Shown here: in pieces, positions 1 to 9,579 of the stretch | Layout: each line of letters starts with the position of its first letter | Position numbering within the stretch: position 1 is the stretch's first letter | Assembly: GCA_022709365.1 (NCBI GenBank) | Contig: JAKLIY010000019.1 | Location: forward strand, 1 to 64,000 | Length of the DNA: 64,000 nt | Origin: Pseudomonadota bacterium | GTDB taxonomy: Bacteria > Pseudomonadota > Gammaproteobacteria > Competibacterales > Competibacteraceae | Direction of reading: 5' to 3' | Notes under the pieces: generated by a model | The model's database searches: none | The model's input: the letters and a program-made list of their open reading frames with translations, nothing else | Told to the model about the DNA's origin: nothing | Position numbers and translations under genes: made by a program

Positions 1-129
1 CCGGGCGACAACATTCGGATGTCGATCAACCTGATTGCGCCGATTGCGATGGACGAAGGCTTACGCTTCGCCATTCGGGAAGGTGGCCGCACGGTCGGCG
101 CCGGCGTCGTCGCAAAGATTATTGAGTGA
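1..129 (+). CDS. tuf: Elongation factor EF-Tu, C-terminal end (partial)
   Basis: The first 42 codons read through to a TGA at 127-129 and end in [14 protein letters not shown], the invariant C-terminus of bacterial EF-Tu (beta-barrel domain III). EF-Tu is the GTPase that delivers aminoacyl-tRNA to the ribosome. The gene is cut by the window edge, so only domain III is visible. The stop codon is 5 bases from the rpsJ start, which implies cotranscription of the str-type and S10-type genes. Confidence 0.97.
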   Translation, partial: PGDNIRMSINLIAPIAMDEGLRFAIREGGRTVGAGVVAKIIE

Positions 130-134
130 GCGCC

Positions 135-446
135 ATGAGTAGCCAGCGCATTCGCATCCGCCTGAAAGCTTTTGACCACCGGTTGATCGACCAATCAGCG
201 CGGGAAATCGTCGAGACCGCCAAGCGCACGGGCGCTCAGGTTCGTGGTCCTATCCCGTTGCCGACTAAGATGGAGCGCTTCACCGTATTGGTTTCGCCGC
301 ATGTCAACAAGGATGCCCGTGATCAGTATGAGTTGCGCACCCATAAGCGGCTCATGGATATCGTAGACCCGACCGACAAGACGGTCGACGCACTCATGAA
401 GCTCGATCTTGCCGCCGGCGTGGATGTGCAGATCAAGCTGAATTGA
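135..446 (+). CDS. rpsJ: 30S ribosomal protein S10
   Basis: A 103-residue protein, the normal S10 length, beginning [17 protein letters not shown] and containing the conserved [14 protein letters not shown] loop and [14 protein letters not shown]10 sits in the 30S head and also pairs with NusB in antitermination. The ATG at 135 is preferred over an upstream GTG at 126 because it gives the family length. It follows the tuf stop by 5 bases, so it is probably translationally coupled to tuf. Confidence 0.98.
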   Translation: MSSQRIRIRLKAFDHRLIDQSAREIVETAKRTGAQVRGPIPLPTKMERFTVLVSPHVNKDARDQYELRTHKRLMDIVDPTDKTVDALMKLDLAAGVDVQIKLN

Positions 447-467
447 GCGCGTGAATTTCCGGGTCAT

Positions 468-486
468 GAGGGGCGGCCTTCCCCTC
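468..486 (+). promoter_or_regulatory. Hairpin between rpsJ and rplC
   Basis: GAGGGG (468-473) and CCCCTC (481-486) form a perfect 6-bp stem around CGGCCTT. There is no U-run after it, so it is not a classical terminator. It lies in the 77-base gap before rplC and could affect RNA stability or translation. Function is not known. Confidence 0.4.
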
Positions 487-523
487 CTCTGATCCGTCGC
501 TGTTAATCCAGAGGTTTAATAAA

Positions 524-1168
524 ATGGCAATCGGACTCATCGGCCGCAAGGCCGGCATGACTCGCGTTTTTACGGAGGACGGCGTTTCGATTCCGGTCAC
601 TTTGATCGAGGTCGAGCCGAACCGTGTGACCCAGGTCAAAACGGAAGAAACGGATGGTTATCGTGCTTTGCAAGTCACGGTCGGCAGCCGTCGCGCCAGT
701 CGCGTGACCAAGCCCATGGCCGGTCACTTCGCCAAGGCGGGTGTCGCTCCGGGCCGTGGCCTGTGGGAATTTCGCCTGGCGGATGGCGAGGGTGCGGATA
801 TCAATGTTGGCGTAGAGCTGACAGTAGATTTGTTTCAGGTCGGCCAGAAGGTCGACGTCACGGGTACTACCATCGGCAAAGGTTTTGCCGGCGCGATCAA
901 GCGCCACCATTTCCGCAGCCAGCGCGCCAGCCATGGCAACTCGCTGTCCCATCGCGCCCCCGGCTCTATCGGCCAGAACCAGAGTCCAGGTCGGGTATTC
1001 AAGGGTAAGAAAATGGCTGGCCATCTCGGCGCAGCACAGCGTTGCGTGCAGAACCTGGAGGTCATCCGGGTCGATGCTGAGCACAATTTGCTAGCGATCA
1101 AGGGGGCGGTGCCTGGTCATAAGGGCGGCGACGTGATGGTTCGGCCCGCTGTGAAAGCGCGTCGGTAA
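524..1168 (+). CDS. rplC: 50S ribosomal protein L3
   Basis: A 214-residue L3 that starts [16 protein letters not shown] and contains the [20 protein letters not shown] loop, which reaches toward the peptidyl-transferase centre and holds the Gln methylated by PrmB in enterics. L3 is an early 23S rRNA assembly protein. The start is the ATG after a weak AGAGG. The next gene rplD follows 9 bases after the stop. Confidence 0.98.
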   Translation: MAIGLIGRKAGMTRVFTEDGVSIPVTLIEVEPNRVTQVKTEETDGYRALQVTVGSRRASRVTKPMAGHFAKAGVAPGRGLWEFRLADGEGADINVGVELTVDLFQVGQKVDVTGTTIGKGFAGAIKRHHFRSQRASHGNSLSHRAPGSIGQNQSPGRVFKGKKMAGHLGAAQRCVQNLEVIRVDAEHNLLAIKGAVPGHKGGDVMVRPAVKARR

Positions 1169-1177
1169 GGAGGTGAT

Positions 1178-1804
1178 ATGGAACTTCAAGTCAAAAACGC
1201 AAGCGATGCGGCGCCTGGACAGATGACGGTCGCTGATGAAGTCTTTGCCCGGCCGTTCAATGAGACATTGGTGCATCAGGTGGTTGTGGCCTATCTTGCA
1301 GGTGGTCGCGCCGGCACTCGTGCGCAGAAAACCCGAGCCCAGGTCAGTGGCGGCGGTGCGAAACCATGGCGGCAGAAAGGAACGGGGCGTGCCCGCGCCG
1401 GCAGTACCCGTGGGCCGATTTGGCGAGGCGGCGGTGTGACCTTTGCTGCTCGCCCACAAGATTACTCCCAGAAAGTCAATCGCAAGATGTATCGCGCTGC
1501 TATGCGCGCCATCTTTTCCGAGTTGCTGCGCCAGGATCGGTTGCAGGTTGTCGACGAGTTGACCCTACCAGAAATCAAAACCAAACAGATGATTGCCCGA
1601 TTGGCGGCGCTTGGCGTGGCCGATCAGCGCCGGGTATTGCTGGTCAGTGAGGACGTGGATCTTAATCTGGGTCTATCAGCGCGCAATCTGTGTCAGGTGG
1701 CGGTGAGCGACGTTGCGGGTCTGGATCCGGTGAGCTTGGTCGGTGCGGATGCCGTGGTGATCACAGCAGGCGCCATGCAGCGTGTCGGGGAGTGGTTGGC
1801 ATGA
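1178..1804 (+). CDS. rplD: 50S ribosomal protein L4
   Basis: A 208-residue L4 with the long exit-tunnel loop visible as [20 protein letters not shown] and then [18 protein letters not shown]4 binds 23S rRNA domain I. In E. coli it also represses its own operon through the S10 leader, a site that is absent upstream of rpsJ here. A near-perfect Shine-Dalgarno AAGGAGGT precedes the ATG. The stop overlaps the rplW start (ATGA). Confidence 0.98.
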   Translation: MELQVKNASDAAPGQMTVADEVFARPFNETLVHQVVVAYLAGGRAGTRAQKTRAQVSGGGAKPWRQKGTGRARAGSTRGPIWRGGGVTFAARPQDYSQKVNRKMYRAAMRAIFSELLRQDRLQVVDELTLPEIKTKQMIARLAALGVADQRRVLLVSEDVDLNLGLSARNLCQVAVSDVAGLDPVSLVGADAVVITAGAMQRVGEWLA

Positions 1805-2100
1805 ACAATCAGGAACGTTTGATGCGGGTTTTGCGGACTCCGCATATCTCCGAGAAAGCTAACCGGGTTGCTGAACGGCACAACCAGGTTGTCTTCAAGG
1901 TGCTCCAGGATGCGACCAAGCCGGAAATCAAGAATGCCGTCGAATTGATGTTTAAAGTCAAGGTCAAGGGCGTGACGGTACTCAACGTCAAGGGTAAGCG
2001 CAAGCGCTTTGGGGCGATGTACGGGAAGCGCCCGGATTGGAAAAAAGCCTACGTGTCCTTGGAAGCCGGTCATGAGATCGACTTCGTGGCCGCGGAGTGA
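1801..2100 (+). CDS. rplW: 50S ribosomal protein L23
   Basis: A 99-residue L23 ([20 protein letters not shown], then [20 protein letters not shown]). It lies at the tunnel exit and docks trigger factor and SRP. The reading frame is open further upstream inside rplD, but the ATG at 1801 overlaps the rplD stop in the usual ATGA manner and gives the family length. Confidence 0.97.
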   Translation: MNNQERLMRVLRTPHISEKANRVAERHNQVVFKVLQDATKPEIKNAVELMFKVKVKGVTVLNVKGKRKRFGAMYGKRPDWKKAYVSLEAGHEIDFVAAE

Positions 2101-2146
2101 GTGGGCGTTCATGGCCCCCCGGTACATAAGATCAAGGTGAACCCCC

Positions 2147-2974
2147 ATGCCCATCGTCAAGACTAAACCGACTTCGCCTGGCCGACGTTTTGTGGTCAAG
2201 ATCGTCAATCCTGAGTTGCATAAAGGTGAACCCTATGCGCCGCTGCTGGAAAAGCAGTCCCGTACAGGCGGCCGCAACAATATGGGGCGTATTACCACCC
2301 GTCATCAGGGCGGCGGCCATAAACAACACTATCGACTGGTCGACTTTAAGCGTGATAAGGATAATATCCCGGCGCGCGTCGAGCGGCTTGAATACGATCC
2401 GAACCGCAGCGCGCATATCGCTCTGTTGCTGTACGCCGATGGCGAGCGCCGCTACATCATCGCCCCGCGCGATGTCCATGCCAGCGCAAACCTGATGTCG
2501 GGTCCGGCGGCACCAATCAAACCGGGTAATGCATTACCACTACGCAACGTGCCGGTAGGTAGCCAGGTGCATTGCGTGGAGTTACGGCCCGGCAAAGGCG
2601 CACAACTGGCCCGCAGCGCCGGCGCTTCCGTACAGCTGGTCGCTCGGGAAGGCAACTACGCCACATTGCGGTTGCGCTCCGGTGAAATTCGCAAGGTTCA
2701 TGCGGACTGCAAGGCGACGATCGGCGAAGTCGGGAACGCGGAGCATAACCTGCGTTCGTTGGGTAAAGCTGGCGCGCAGCGCTGGCGCGGTGTCCGGCCT
2801 ACGGTACGCGGTGTAGCGATGAACCCAGTCGATCACCCGCACGGCGGCGGCGAAGGCCGCACCTCGGGCGGACGTCATCCGGTGTCGCCATGGGGAACGC
2901 CGACCAAGGGCTATAAGACCCGCTCAAACAAGCGCACGGATAAACTAATTGTGCGCCGGCGTAAAGCGAAATAA
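2147..2974 (+). CDS. rplB: 50S ribosomal protein L2
   Basis: A 275-residue L2 starting [19 protein letters not shown]. It has the RNA-binding core ([18 protein letters not shown]) and the C-terminal signature [16 protein letters not shown], whose His is needed for peptidyl-transferase assembly. It is the largest 23S-binding core protein in this cluster. A 46-base gap separates it from rplW and a 71-base gap with a hairpin separates it from rpsS. Confidence 0.98.
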   Translation: MPIVKTKPTSPGRRFVVKIVNPELHKGEPYAPLLEKQSRTGGRNNMGRITTRHQGGGHKQHYRLVDFKRDKDNIPARVERLEYDPNRSAHIALLLYADGERRYIIAPRDVHASANLMSGPAAPIKPGNALPLRNVPVGSQVHCVELRPGKGAQLARSAGASVQLVAREGNYATLRLRSGEIRKVHADCKATIGEVGNAEHNLRSLGKAGAQRWRGVRPTVRGVAMNPVDHPHGGGEGRTSGGRHPVSPWGTPTKGYKTRSNKRTDKLIVRRRKAK

Positions 2975-3006
2975 TGCAGGGGTCATCCGGCGTCGCCCGG
3001 GTGGCC

Positions 3007-3020
3007 GCCCCTGAAGGGGC
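3007..3020 (+). promoter_or_regulatory. Small hairpin between rplB and rpsS
   Basis: GCCCC (3007-3011) pairs with GGGGC (3016-3020) across a TGAA tetraloop. It has no U-run. It is an intercistronic structure of unknown function. Confidence 0.3.
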
Positions 3021-3045
3021 CATGCAACCGAGAGGATGAGTTAAG

Positions 3046-3318
3046 GTGCCACGCTCGATTAAAAAAGGACCGTTCGTCGATCTCCACCTGGTTAAAAAGG
3101 TGGAACAGGCGGTCGCTACGAATGCCAAGCGCCCGATCAAGACATGGTCGCGGCGATCTATGATCTTGCCCGAAATGATCGGATTGACTATCGCTGTGCA
3201 TAATGGCCGCCAGCATGTGCCGATTCTGGTGACGGAAAACATGATCGGCCACAAACTGGGCGAATTCGCCGCCACCCGCACCTATCGCGGGCATGCGGCG
3301 GACAAGAAGTCCAAATAG
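3046..3318 (+). CDS. rpsS: 30S ribosomal protein S19
   Basis: A 90-residue S19 ([17 protein letters not shown], then [22 protein letters not shown] and GHKLGEFA). S19 pairs with S13 in the 30S head. The start codon is GTG, which aligns exactly with the conserved N-terminus. rplV follows 11 bases downstream. Confidence 0.97.
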   Translation: MPRSIKKGPFVDLHLVKKVEQAVATNAKRPIKTWSRRSMILPEMIGLTIAVHNGRQHVPILVTENMIGHKLGEFAATRTYRGHAADKKSK

Positions 3319-3329
3319 GGGGCGATCTG

Positions 3330-3659
3330 ATGCAAGCTTTCGCTATTTTAAAACATGCCCGCATCTCGCCGCAGAAAGCCCGGCTGGTTGCTGACCAGAT
3401 TCGTCATTTACCGGTCGACCGGGCCTTGCAGGTGCTGACCTTCAGCAACAAAAAGGCAGCCCCGCTGATCAAGGGTGTCCTGGAGTCGGCGATTGCCAAC
3501 GCTGAACACAACGAAGGTGCCGATATCGACGAGTTGAAGGTGTCTGCTATCTGCGTTGATTGTGGTCCGGTGCTGAAGCGGATGCACGCTCGCGCCAAGG
3601 GGCGTGGCAATCGCATTGTCAAGCGCACCAGCCACATTACCGTTACCGTTGCCGAATAA
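3330..3659 (+). CDS. rplV: 50S ribosomal protein L22
   Basis: A 109-residue L22 with the N-terminal [16 protein letters not shown] and the C-terminal beta-hairpin [20 protein letters not shown], which lines the exit tunnel near L4. Changes in that hairpin give macrolide resistance in other bacteria; nothing unusual is seen here. Confidence 0.97.
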   Translation: MQAFAILKHARISPQKARLVADQIRHLPVDRALQVLTFSNKKAAPLIKGVLESAIANAEHNEGADIDELKVSAICVDCGPVLKRMHARAKGRGNRIVKRTSHITVTVAE

Positions 3660-3675
3660 CCGGAGCAAGAACGAC

Positions 3676-4359
3676 ATGGGTCAGAAAGTCAATCCTACGG
3701 GCATTCGGTTGGGGATTGCGTCCGACTGGACGTCCAAGTGGTACGCCAGCAGCAAGAATTTTCCCGATTTGCTGGAAACCGACCTGAAGGTGCGGCAGTT
3801 CCTTAAGAAGAAGTTGGCCAATGCGTCGGTCAGCCGGATTCAGATTGAACGTCCCGCCCGGTTGGCGCGCATCACCATTCACACCGCCCGACCTGGCGTG
3901 GTGATTGGCAAAAAGGGTGAAGATATCGAAGCCCTGCGCAAAGCGGTCGCCCGGATGATGGGTCTGGAGGTTAAGGACCTGCAGATCAATATCGAAGAAA
4001 TCCGCAAGCCGGAGTTGGATGCGCAGCTGGTGGCTGAGGGCGTAGCCCAGCAACTGGAGCGGCGCATCATGTTCCGGCGGGCCATGAAGCGTACGGTGAC
4101 GAACGCTATGCGCTTGGGCGCTCTCGGAATTAAAATCCAGGTGTCGGGTCGCTTGAATGGTGCGGAAATCGCCCGCAGCGAATGGACCCGCGAAGGACGG
4201 GTGCCCCTGCATACCTTGCGCGCCAACATCGACTACGGTCTGGCTGAAGCCCGCACCACCTATGGCGTGATTGGCATCAAGGTCTGGATCTTCAAGGGTG
4301 AGGTCTTCGGCTTTGACCGTCCAGGCGAGGCTAAGTCGGAGAAGGCGTCTGCTGGCTGA
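3676..4359 (+). CDS. rpsC: 30S ribosomal protein S3
   Basis: A 227-residue S3 starting [14 protein letters not shown]. It contains the KH domain signature [17 protein letters not shown] and the C-terminal [16 protein letters not shown]3 lies at the mRNA entry site and has helicase and proofreading roles. The frame is open upstream into rplV, but the ATG at 3676, with CGGAGC about 10 bases ahead, matches the family N-terminus exactly. Confidence 0.98.
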   Translation: MGQKVNPTGIRLGIASDWTSKWYASSKNFPDLLETDLKVRQFLKKKLANASVSRIQIERPARLARITIHTARPGVVIGKKGEDIEALRKAVARMMGLEVKDLQINIEEIRKPELDAQLVAEGVAQQLERRIMFRRAMKRTVTNAMRLGALGIKIQVSGRLNGAEIARSEWTREGRVPLHTLRANIDYGLAEARTTYGVIGIKVWIFKGEVFGFDRPGEAKSEKASAG

Positions 4360-4426
4360 TAATCGGATCATATTGCGGGGCTTTGCGCGATGCTGCGGGT
4401 TCCTTTGTTGATAGATGGGATAGAAC

Positions 4427-4840
4427 ATGTTACAGCCGAAAAGAACGAAATTTCGCAAACAGCGCAAGGGGCGCAACCGTGGCGTCGCCACCAGTGGTAA
4501 CCAGGTGAGTTTCGGCGAGTACGGGTTGAAGAGCGCCGCCCGCGGGATGCTAACCGCCCGCCAGATTGAAGCCGCTCGCCGGGCGATCAATCGCTACATC
4601 AAGCGTGGCGGCAAGGTATGGATTCGCATCTTCCCGGATAAGCCGATCACCCGGAAACCCCTAGAGGTACGCATGGGCAGTGGCAAGGGCAACGTCGAGT
4701 TCTGGGTGGCCCGAATCAAGCCCGGTTGCGTATTATATGAAGTGGAAGGCGTTACCGAGGCCGTGGCCCGAGAAGCGTTTCGCTTGGCGTCGGCCAAGCT
4801 TCCGGTGCAGACTACCTTTGTGACCCGGACGGTGATGTGA
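4427..4840 (+). CDS. rplP: 50S ribosomal protein L16
   Basis: A 137-residue L16 ([19 protein letters not shown], then [20 protein letters not shown]). It sits near the A-site tRNA. The Arg in the [11 protein letters not shown] segment is the one hydroxylated by RoxA/YcfD in E. coli. A 67-base gap separates it from rpsC. The stop overlaps the rpmC ATG. Confidence 0.97.
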   Translation: MLQPKRTKFRKQRKGRNRGVATSGNQVSFGEYGLKSAARGMLTARQIEAARRAINRYIKRGGKVWIRIFPDKPITRKPLEVRMGSGKGNVEFWVARIKPGCVLYEVEGVTEAVAREAFRLASAKLPVQTTFVTRTVM

Positions 4841-5034
4841 TGAAAGCGAGCGAGTTACGGCAGAAAACCCCAGACGAACTTCAGCAGGAACTGCTGGCGC
4901 TGTTGCGTGAACAGTTTAACCTGCGAATGCAAAAGGCGACCAACCAGGCTAGCAAACCCCATCTTTTTCGGCAGGCGCGGCGCAATATCGCCCGGGTAAA
5001 GATGGTATTAAGCGAGAAGGCGGCGAAGGCATGA
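4840..5034 (+). CDS. rpmC: 50S ribosomal protein L29
   Basis: A 64-residue L29 starting [21 protein letters not shown] with the conserved [11 protein letters not shown]. The ATG at 4840 (TGATG overlap with rplP) is chosen over a GTG one codon upstream because it fits the family N-terminus. It lies at the tunnel exit beside L23. The stop overlaps the rpsQ start. Confidence 0.95.
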   Translation: MKASELRQKTPDELQQELLALLREQFNLRMQKATNQASKPHLFRQARRNIARVKMVLSEKAAKA

Positions 5035-5291
5035 CGACGGAAACCCAGGTAGAACGCACCCTGACCGGGCGCGTCACCAGCAATAAGATGGATAAGACCA
5101 TCACAGTGGTGATTGAGCGGTTGGTGAAACATCCAGTGTACGGTAAGTATGTCCGCCGAACCACCAAGCTGCACGCCCACGACGAAAATAACGAGTGCTG
5201 CGAGGGCGATCTGGTCGCTATCCGGCAGTGTCGGCCCCTGTCCAAGACCAAGTCCTGGACATTGGCGACGGTGGTCAAGCACGCGCAATAA
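5031..5291 (+). CDS. rpsQ: 30S ribosomal protein S17
   Basis: An 86-residue S17 ([34 protein letters not shown]). It is an OB-fold 16S assembly protein. It begins in an ATGA overlap with rpmC. It is the last gene of the classical S10 set and is followed by a strong palindrome and a terminator-like hairpin. Confidence 0.97.
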   Translation: MTTETQVERTLTGRVTSNKMDKTITVVIERLVKHPVYGKYVRRTTKLHAHDENNECCEGDLVAIRQCRPLSKTKSWTLATVVKHAQ

Positions 5292-5296
5292 CCTTC

Positions 5297-5331
5297 GCGC
5301 GCTGCAGCGCGCCTGGCCGGCAGGCATTTTT
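5297..5331 (+). terminator. Terminator or attenuator at the S10/spc junction
   Basis: A perfect 16-bp palindrome, GCGCGCTGCAGCGCGC (5297-5312), is followed by GCCTG (5311-5315), a GCCGG loop and CAGGC (5321-5325), then A and five T. This is a short intrinsic-terminator-like structure in the only sizeable gap between rpsQ and rplN, where E. coli separates its S10 and spc operons. It is probably leaky, since the genes continue on the same strand. Confidence 0.55.
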
Positions 5332-5357
5332 CCCATCGGCGAACGGAATGTAGAATC

Positions 5358-5726
5358 ATGATTCAGATGCAAACGATATTGGATGTCGCTGACAACAGCG
5401 GCGCCCGCCGGCTAATGTGCATCAAGGTGCTGGGCGGTTCCCACCGTCGCTACGCACATATTGGCGACATCATCAAAGTCAGTGTCAGGGACGCGATCCC
5501 TCGGGGCAAGGTCAACAAGGGTGAGGTCTATAACGCCGTGGTGGTGCGCACTCGTAAAGGCGTGCGTCGGACGGATGGTTCGTTGATTCGCTTTGATGGC
5601 AATGCAGCGGTATTGCTCAACAACAAGCTAGAGCCGATCGGCACCCGCATCTTCGGACCGGTAACCCGTGAGCTGCGCGGTGAACGGTTCATGAAGATTA
5701 TTTCACTGGCCCCCGAAGTGCTGTAA
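5358..5726 (+). CDS. rplN: 50S ribosomal protein L14
   Basis: A 122-residue L14 ([40 protein letters not shown]). It forms an intersubunit bridge and binds the silencing factor RsfS. It is the first gene of the spc-type set. The start is the ATG at 5358, with a second in-frame ATG three codons later. Confidence 0.97.
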   Translation: MIQMQTILDVADNSGARRLMCIKVLGGSHRRYAHIGDIIKVSVRDAIPRGKVNKGEVYNAVVVRTRKGVRRTDGSLIRFDGNAAVLLNNKLEPIGTRIFGPVTRELRGERFMKIISLAPEVL

Positions 5727-5744
5727 AGCGGGAGGAAAACGGCA

Positions 5745-6065
5745 ATGCGCAGAATTCGAAGAGAGGACGAGATCATCGTCATCGCAGGCAAAGACAAGGG
5801 CCGACGCGGCAAGGTCATGCGGATGGTTGAGGACGGCGAGCGAGTGGTTGTGGCCGGCGTCAATATGATTAAGCGCCATACCAAGCCCAATCCGGCGCGT
5901 GGTGTGGCTGGCGGTATCATCGAGCGCGAAGCGGCGATTCACGTTTCCAACGTGATGCTGTTTAACCCGGCGACGAAGAAAGGCGACCGGATCGGTTTCC
6001 GCACCCTGGAAGACGGGCGCAAGGTGCGCTACTTCAAATCGAATAACGAAGTCGTGGATGTCTGA
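5745..6065 (+). CDS. rplX: 50S ribosomal protein L24
   Basis: A 106-residue L24 with a KOW motif ([20 protein letters not shown]) and [12 protein letters not shown]. It is one of the two initiators of 50S assembly. A good GGGAGGA precedes the ATG. Confidence 0.97.
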   Translation: MRRIRREDEIIVIAGKDKGRRGKVMRMVEDGERVVVAGVNMIKRHTKPNPARGVAGGIIEREAAIHVSNVMLFNPATKKGDRIGFRTLEDGRKVRYFKSNNEVVDV

Positions 6066-6074
6066 GGAATAGCC

Positions 6075-6614
6075 ATGGTCCGACTGCAACAATATTATCG
6101 CGAGACGGTGACGCCAAAGCTGCGCGAGCAATTCAGCTACCGTAATGTTATGGAAGTGCCGCGCATCACCAAAATCACTCTGAATATGGGTGTCGGCGAG
6201 GCGGTGGCTGATAAGAAGATCATGGAGCATGCAGTCAGTAATATGACGCAGATTACCGGGCAGAAACCGGTGGTCACTCTGTCACGCAAGTCAATTGCCG
6301 GTTTCAAGATCCGCGAGGGTTGGCCGATTGGCTGCAAAGTCACGCTACGGCGCGACCGAATGTATGAATTTCTGGATCGGCTGGTGAATATTGCTATCCC
6401 CCGTATCCGTGACTTTCGCGGATTCAGCGCCCGCGCCTTTGACGGTCGCGGCAACTATAGCTTGGGCGTGCGTGAGCAGATCATTTTCCCGGAAATCGAC
6501 TACGACAAGATCGACGCTATTCGCGGCATGGATATTACGATTACCACCACAGCGCGCACAGATGAGGAAGGTCGCGCCTTGTTGGCGGCGTTCAACTTCC
6601 CGTTCCGGAACTGA
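6075..6614 (+). CDS. rplE: 50S ribosomal protein L5
   Basis: A 179-residue L5 ([61 protein letters not shown]). It binds 5S rRNA in the central protuberance. It is 9 bases from rplX and 10 from rpsN. Confidence 0.98.
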   Translation: MVRLQQYYRETVTPKLREQFSYRNVMEVPRITKITLNMGVGEAVADKKIMEHAVSNMTQITGQKPVVTLSRKSIAGFKIREGWPIGCKVTLRRDRMYEFLDRLVNIAIPRIRDFRGFSARAFDGRGNYSLGVREQIIFPEIDYDKIDAIRGMDITITTTARTDEEGRALLAAFNFPFRN

Positions 6615-6624
6615 GGATTAGAGT

Positions 6625-6930
6625 GTGGCGAAACTGAGCATGATTAATCGCGAGGTCAAGCGGGCGCGCATCGTCGAACAGTATGCCGCCCGGCGGGCGG
6701 CGCTGAAGGAAACGATTCGTGATCCAGCCAACAGCGATGAACAGCGGCGGGAAGCGCAGAAAAAGCTGCAAATGCAGCCGCGCGACGCGAGCCTGAGTCG
6801 GCTGCACAACCGCTGCCGGTTGACAGGACGACCGCATGGTTTTTATCGCAAGTTTGGTTTGGGGCGTAATAAGTTGCGTGAAGCGACTATGCGCGGCGAT
6901 ATACCAGGCTTGCGCAAGGCGAGTTGGTAG
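6625..6930 (+). CDS. rpsN: 30S ribosomal protein S14 (zinc-independent form)
   Basis: A 101-residue S14 with the C-terminal block [20 protein letters not shown]. It is the long E. coli-like form without CxxC zinc pairs. It starts with GTG at 6625 and ends GLRKASW. A 127-base gap follows before rpsH. Confidence 0.97.
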   Translation: MAKLSMINREVKRARIVEQYAARRAALKETIRDPANSDEQRREAQKKLQMQPRDASLSRLHNRCRLTGRPHGFYRKFGLGRNKLREATMRGDIPGLRKASW

Positions 6931-7057
6931 GGCGTAGAGAACGTTTGCTATCGCCCTTTGATTGATAGTCCGGCCTTGGTGGCTGGAAAACTTTAAGTCC
7001 CGGGTTGGCCCGCTATCAGCGCGGCACCCCGACTGACCATGGAGCAGATTGAAATTT

Positions 7058-7456
7058 ATGAGTATGACGGACCCCATCGCGGATATGCTGACGCGCATCC
7101 GCAATGCCCAAGCCGCCGCAAAATCCCAGGTCACTATGCCCGCCTCCAAGGTCAAGGCGGCGATTGCCCAGGTGCTGCGCGACGAGGGTTATATTACTGA
7201 TTTTGCGGTGGCACCGACCGACCCTGGCAAGGCGGATCTGACCGTGACCTTGAAGTATTTTGAAGGTCGGCCAGTCATCGAGCGTATCGACCGGGTGAGC
7301 AAGCCCGGTCGGCGGGTTTTTCGTGGCAAGGATGATCTGCCCAAGGTCATGGGTGGACTGGGGGTTGCTATCGTCTCCACGTCCAAGGGCCTGATGAGCG
7401 ACCGCGCCGCGCGCGCTGCCGGCCATGGCGGCGAAATCTTGTGCTTTGTGGCGTAA
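7058..7456 (+). CDS. rpsH: 30S ribosomal protein S8
   Basis: A 132-residue S8 ([20 protein letters not shown], then [27 protein letters not shown]). S8 binds 16S helix 21 and in E. coli represses the spc operon. The ATG at 7058 is chosen, with GGAG ahead of it. A TTG three codons upstream and an ATG two codons downstream are possible but fit less well. Confidence 0.96.
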   Translation: MSMTDPIADMLTRIRNAQAAAKSQVTMPASKVKAAIAQVLRDEGYITDFAVAPTDPGKADLTVTLKYFEGRPVIERIDRVSKPGRRVFRGKDDLPKVMGGLGVAIVSTSKGLMSDRAARAAGHGGEILCFVA

Positions 7457-7469
7457 AAGGATTTCACCC

Positions 7470-8042
7470 ATGGCAACCCTCTCTAAAGAAAAGAAAATTC
7501 GTACTTCGCGGGTGGGCAAACAGCCGATTCCCGTACCGACCGGCGTGAACGTAATTGTTAACGGTCAGCAGGTGGCGCTTAAGGGCAAGAATGGTTCAGC
7601 GGAACTTCTGGTACACCCCTGGGTGATCGTCCAGCAGGATGGCGGCGAGTTGAAAGTCGCCCCACGGGTGCTGACCAACGAGGCCAAGTATCGGGCGATG
7701 ACCGGCACCATGCGCGCTTTACTCAACAACATGGTCATCGGGGTTAACCAGGGATTCGAGCGCAAGCTGCAACTGGTCGGCGTCGGCTACCGCGCTCAGT
7801 CCCAGGGCAGTGTGCTGAACCTGACGCTCGGTTTTTCCCATCCGGTTGAGTTCAAGGTCCCCGACGGCATCACCATCCAGACGCCCACGCAAACTGAAAT
7901 TATCATTCGGGGCGTGGATAAGCAGCAGGTCGGTGAAGTCGCCGCCCAAATCCGCGCCTATCGGCCGCCAGAACCTTATAAGGGTAAAGGCGTGCGTTAT
8001 GCGGATGAGACCATCATCCTGAAAGAAGCCAAGAAGAAGTAG
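7470..8042 (+). CDS. rplF: 50S ribosomal protein L6 with a short N-terminal extension
   Basis: A 190-residue L6 (family about 177), recognised by SRVGKQPIPVPTGVNV, LVGVGYRAQ and the C-terminal YKGKGVRYADETI. No start codon lies next to the usual SRV N-terminus. The nearest is the ATG at 7470, with AAAAGGA ahead of it, which adds 12 Lys-rich residues (MATLSKEKKIRT). L6 sits near the factor-binding site. Confidence 0.96.
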   Translation: MATLSKEKKIRTSRVGKQPIPVPTGVNVIVNGQQVALKGKNGSAELLVHPWVIVQQDGGELKVAPRVLTNEAKYRAMTGTMRALLNNMVIGVNQGFERKLQLVGVGYRAQSQGSVLNLTLGFSHPVEFKVPDGITIQTPTQTEIIIRGVDKQQVGEVAAQIRAYRPPEPYKGKGVRYADETIILKEAKKK

Positions 8043-8051
8043 GGACTCGCC

Positions 8052-8426
8052 ATGGATAAGAAAGCCGCCGACAAGAAGACCGCACGCCTGCGGCGCGGGT
8101 TGCGGACCCGGCACAAGATTCGCGAACTGGGTGTTCACCGGCTTTGCGTACATCGTACGCTCAGTCATATCTATGCTCAGATCATCATTCCTGCACCGAC
8201 TGGCGACCGGACACTGGCTGCTGCCTCGACGCTAGACCCGGCGCTGCGTCAGTCCCTCAAGAGTACGGGTGATATCGAAGCCGCCAGAGTGGTAGGCAAA
8301 GCGATCGCTGAGAAAGCCAAAGCAATCGGCGTCACCCAGGTGGCGTTCGACCGCTCCGGTTTCAAGTATCACGGTCGGGTTAAGGCGCTGGCTGATGCCG
8401 CCCGCGAGAACGGTTTGGATTTTTAA
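8052..8426 (+). CDS. rplR: 50S ribosomal protein L18
   Basis: A 124-residue L18 ([28 protein letters not shown], then [25 protein letters not shown]). It is the 5S rRNA partner of L5. It is slightly longer than the E. coli protein because of extra basic residues at the N-terminus and a small internal insert (PAPTGD). Confidence 0.97.
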   Translation: MDKKAADKKTARLRRGLRTRHKIRELGVHRLCVHRTLSHIYAQIIIPAPTGDRTLAAASTLDPALRQSLKSTGDIEAARVVGKAIAEKAKAIGVTQVAFDRSGFKYHGRVKALADAARENGLDF

Positions 8427-8435
8427 GGAACAGCT

Positions 8436-8945
8436 ATGGCGACCAATGTAGAAAGTCCCCAGAATACCGACGGCCTGCAGGAAAAACTGATTGCCGTCAA
8501 CCGGGTAGCCAAGGTAGTCAAGGGTGGTCGGCAGTTCGGCTTTACCGCACTGACAGTGGTCGGCGATGGTAATGGTCGGGTGGGCCTGGGTTATGGTAAG
8601 GCCCGTGAAGTACCCATGGCCATCCAGAAGGCTATGGAAAAGGCCCGAAAGAGCATGCGCAACGTGGCATTGAACGGCACGACTCTGCAATATCCGGTCA
8701 CCGCTGAACATGGCGCGGCCCATGTGTTCATGCAACCGGCGTCTGAAGGCACCGGCATCATCGCTGGCGGCGCTATGCGTGCGGTATTTGATGTCGTCGG
8801 TGTCAAGGATGTACTGGCCAAGTGCATCGGTTCGCGCAACCCGATCAATGTGGTGCGAGCTACTATCCGCGGCCTGAGCGCCATGCAGTCGCCGGACTAC
8901 CAGGCGACCAAGCGCGGTAAGCGCGTGGACGAGATTCGGAGTTGA
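8436..8945 (+). CDS. rpsE: 30S ribosomal protein S5
   Basis: A 169-residue S5 ([53 protein letters not shown]). It acts in accuracy and at the mRNA entry channel. The Lys/Gly-rich loop where spectinomycin resistance arises is intact. Confidence 0.98.
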   Translation: MATNVESPQNTDGLQEKLIAVNRVAKVVKGGRQFGFTALTVVGDGNGRVGLGYGKAREVPMAIQKAMEKARKSMRNVALNGTTLQYPVTAEHGAAHVFMQPASEGTGIIAGGAMRAVFDVVGVKDVLAKCIGSRNPINVVRATIRGLSAMQSPDYQATKRGKRVDEIRS

Positions 8946-8950
8946 CGCCC

Positions 8951-9133
8951 ATGGCGAACCAATTAAAAGTCACTTTGGTGAAAAGTGTACATGGTCGGTT
9001 AACTGCGCACCAAGCCTGTGTGCGCGGGCTAGGACTGCGGCGGATGCACAGCAGCGCCGTGGTCGCCGACACCCCGGAGAATCGCGGTATGATCCGTAAA
9101 GTCTCGTACTTGTTAAAAGTCGAGGAGGCCTAA
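8951..9133 (+). CDS. rpmD: 50S ribosomal protein L30
   Basis: A 60-residue L30 ([30 protein letters not shown]). The ATG at 8951 matches the family N-terminus and length. An in-frame TTG at 8942 overlapping rpsE is less likely. Confidence 0.95.
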   Translation: MANQLKVTLVKSVHGRLTAHQACVRGLGLRRMHSSAVVADTPENRGMIRKVSYLLKVEEA

Positions 9134-9136
9134 GCC

Positions 9137-9571
9137 ATGCGTTTGAATACTCTTAAGCCGGCTCCCGGTAGTCGTCCAGACAAGCGCCGGGTCGGGCGTG
9201 GCATCGGCTCCGGCCTTGGCAAGACCGCCGGTCGTGGCCATAAGGGCCAGCACGCTCGGGCTGGCGGTTACCACAAGGTCGGCTTTGAAGGTGGCCAGAT
9301 GCCATTGCAGCGGCGTTTGCCCAAGCGTGGTTTCCATTCCATGACTGCCCAGGATACCGCCGAGGTGCGCCTGTATGCGCTGGCGAAGGTATCTGCTGAA
9401 GTTATCGACTTGGCGGCGCTGCAAGCGGCTAATCTGGCGCCAATCTTCGCTAAAAAGGTCAAGGTCATTCTCTCTGGCAAGCTGGATAAACCGGTGACCT
9501 TGCGCGGTCTGGCGCTGACGGCAGGCGCACGGACGGCAGTGCTGGCCGCTGGCGGCACGATTTTGGAGTAA
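9137..9571 (+). CDS. rplO: 50S ribosomal protein L15
   Basis: A 144-residue L15 with the Gly/Arg-rich N-terminus ([37 protein letters not shown]) and the [18 protein letters not shown] motif. It starts 3 bases after rpmD with GAGG ahead of it. Confidence 0.97.
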   Translation: MRLNTLKPAPGSRPDKRRVGRGIGSGLGKTAGRGHKGQHARAGGYHKVGFEGGQMPLQRRLPKRGFHSMTAQDTAEVRLYALAKVSAEVIDLAALQAANLAPIFAKKVKVILSGKLDKPVTLRGLALTAGARTAVLAAGGTILE

Positions 9572-9579
9572 GTGAACGT

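Noticed and set aside
503-1084. Long minus-strand frames opposite rplC, rpsC, secY and other ribosomal genes
   Set aside because: They mirror highly conserved plus-strand genes, have no family resemblance and no ribosome sites. They reflect GC-rich codon bias.
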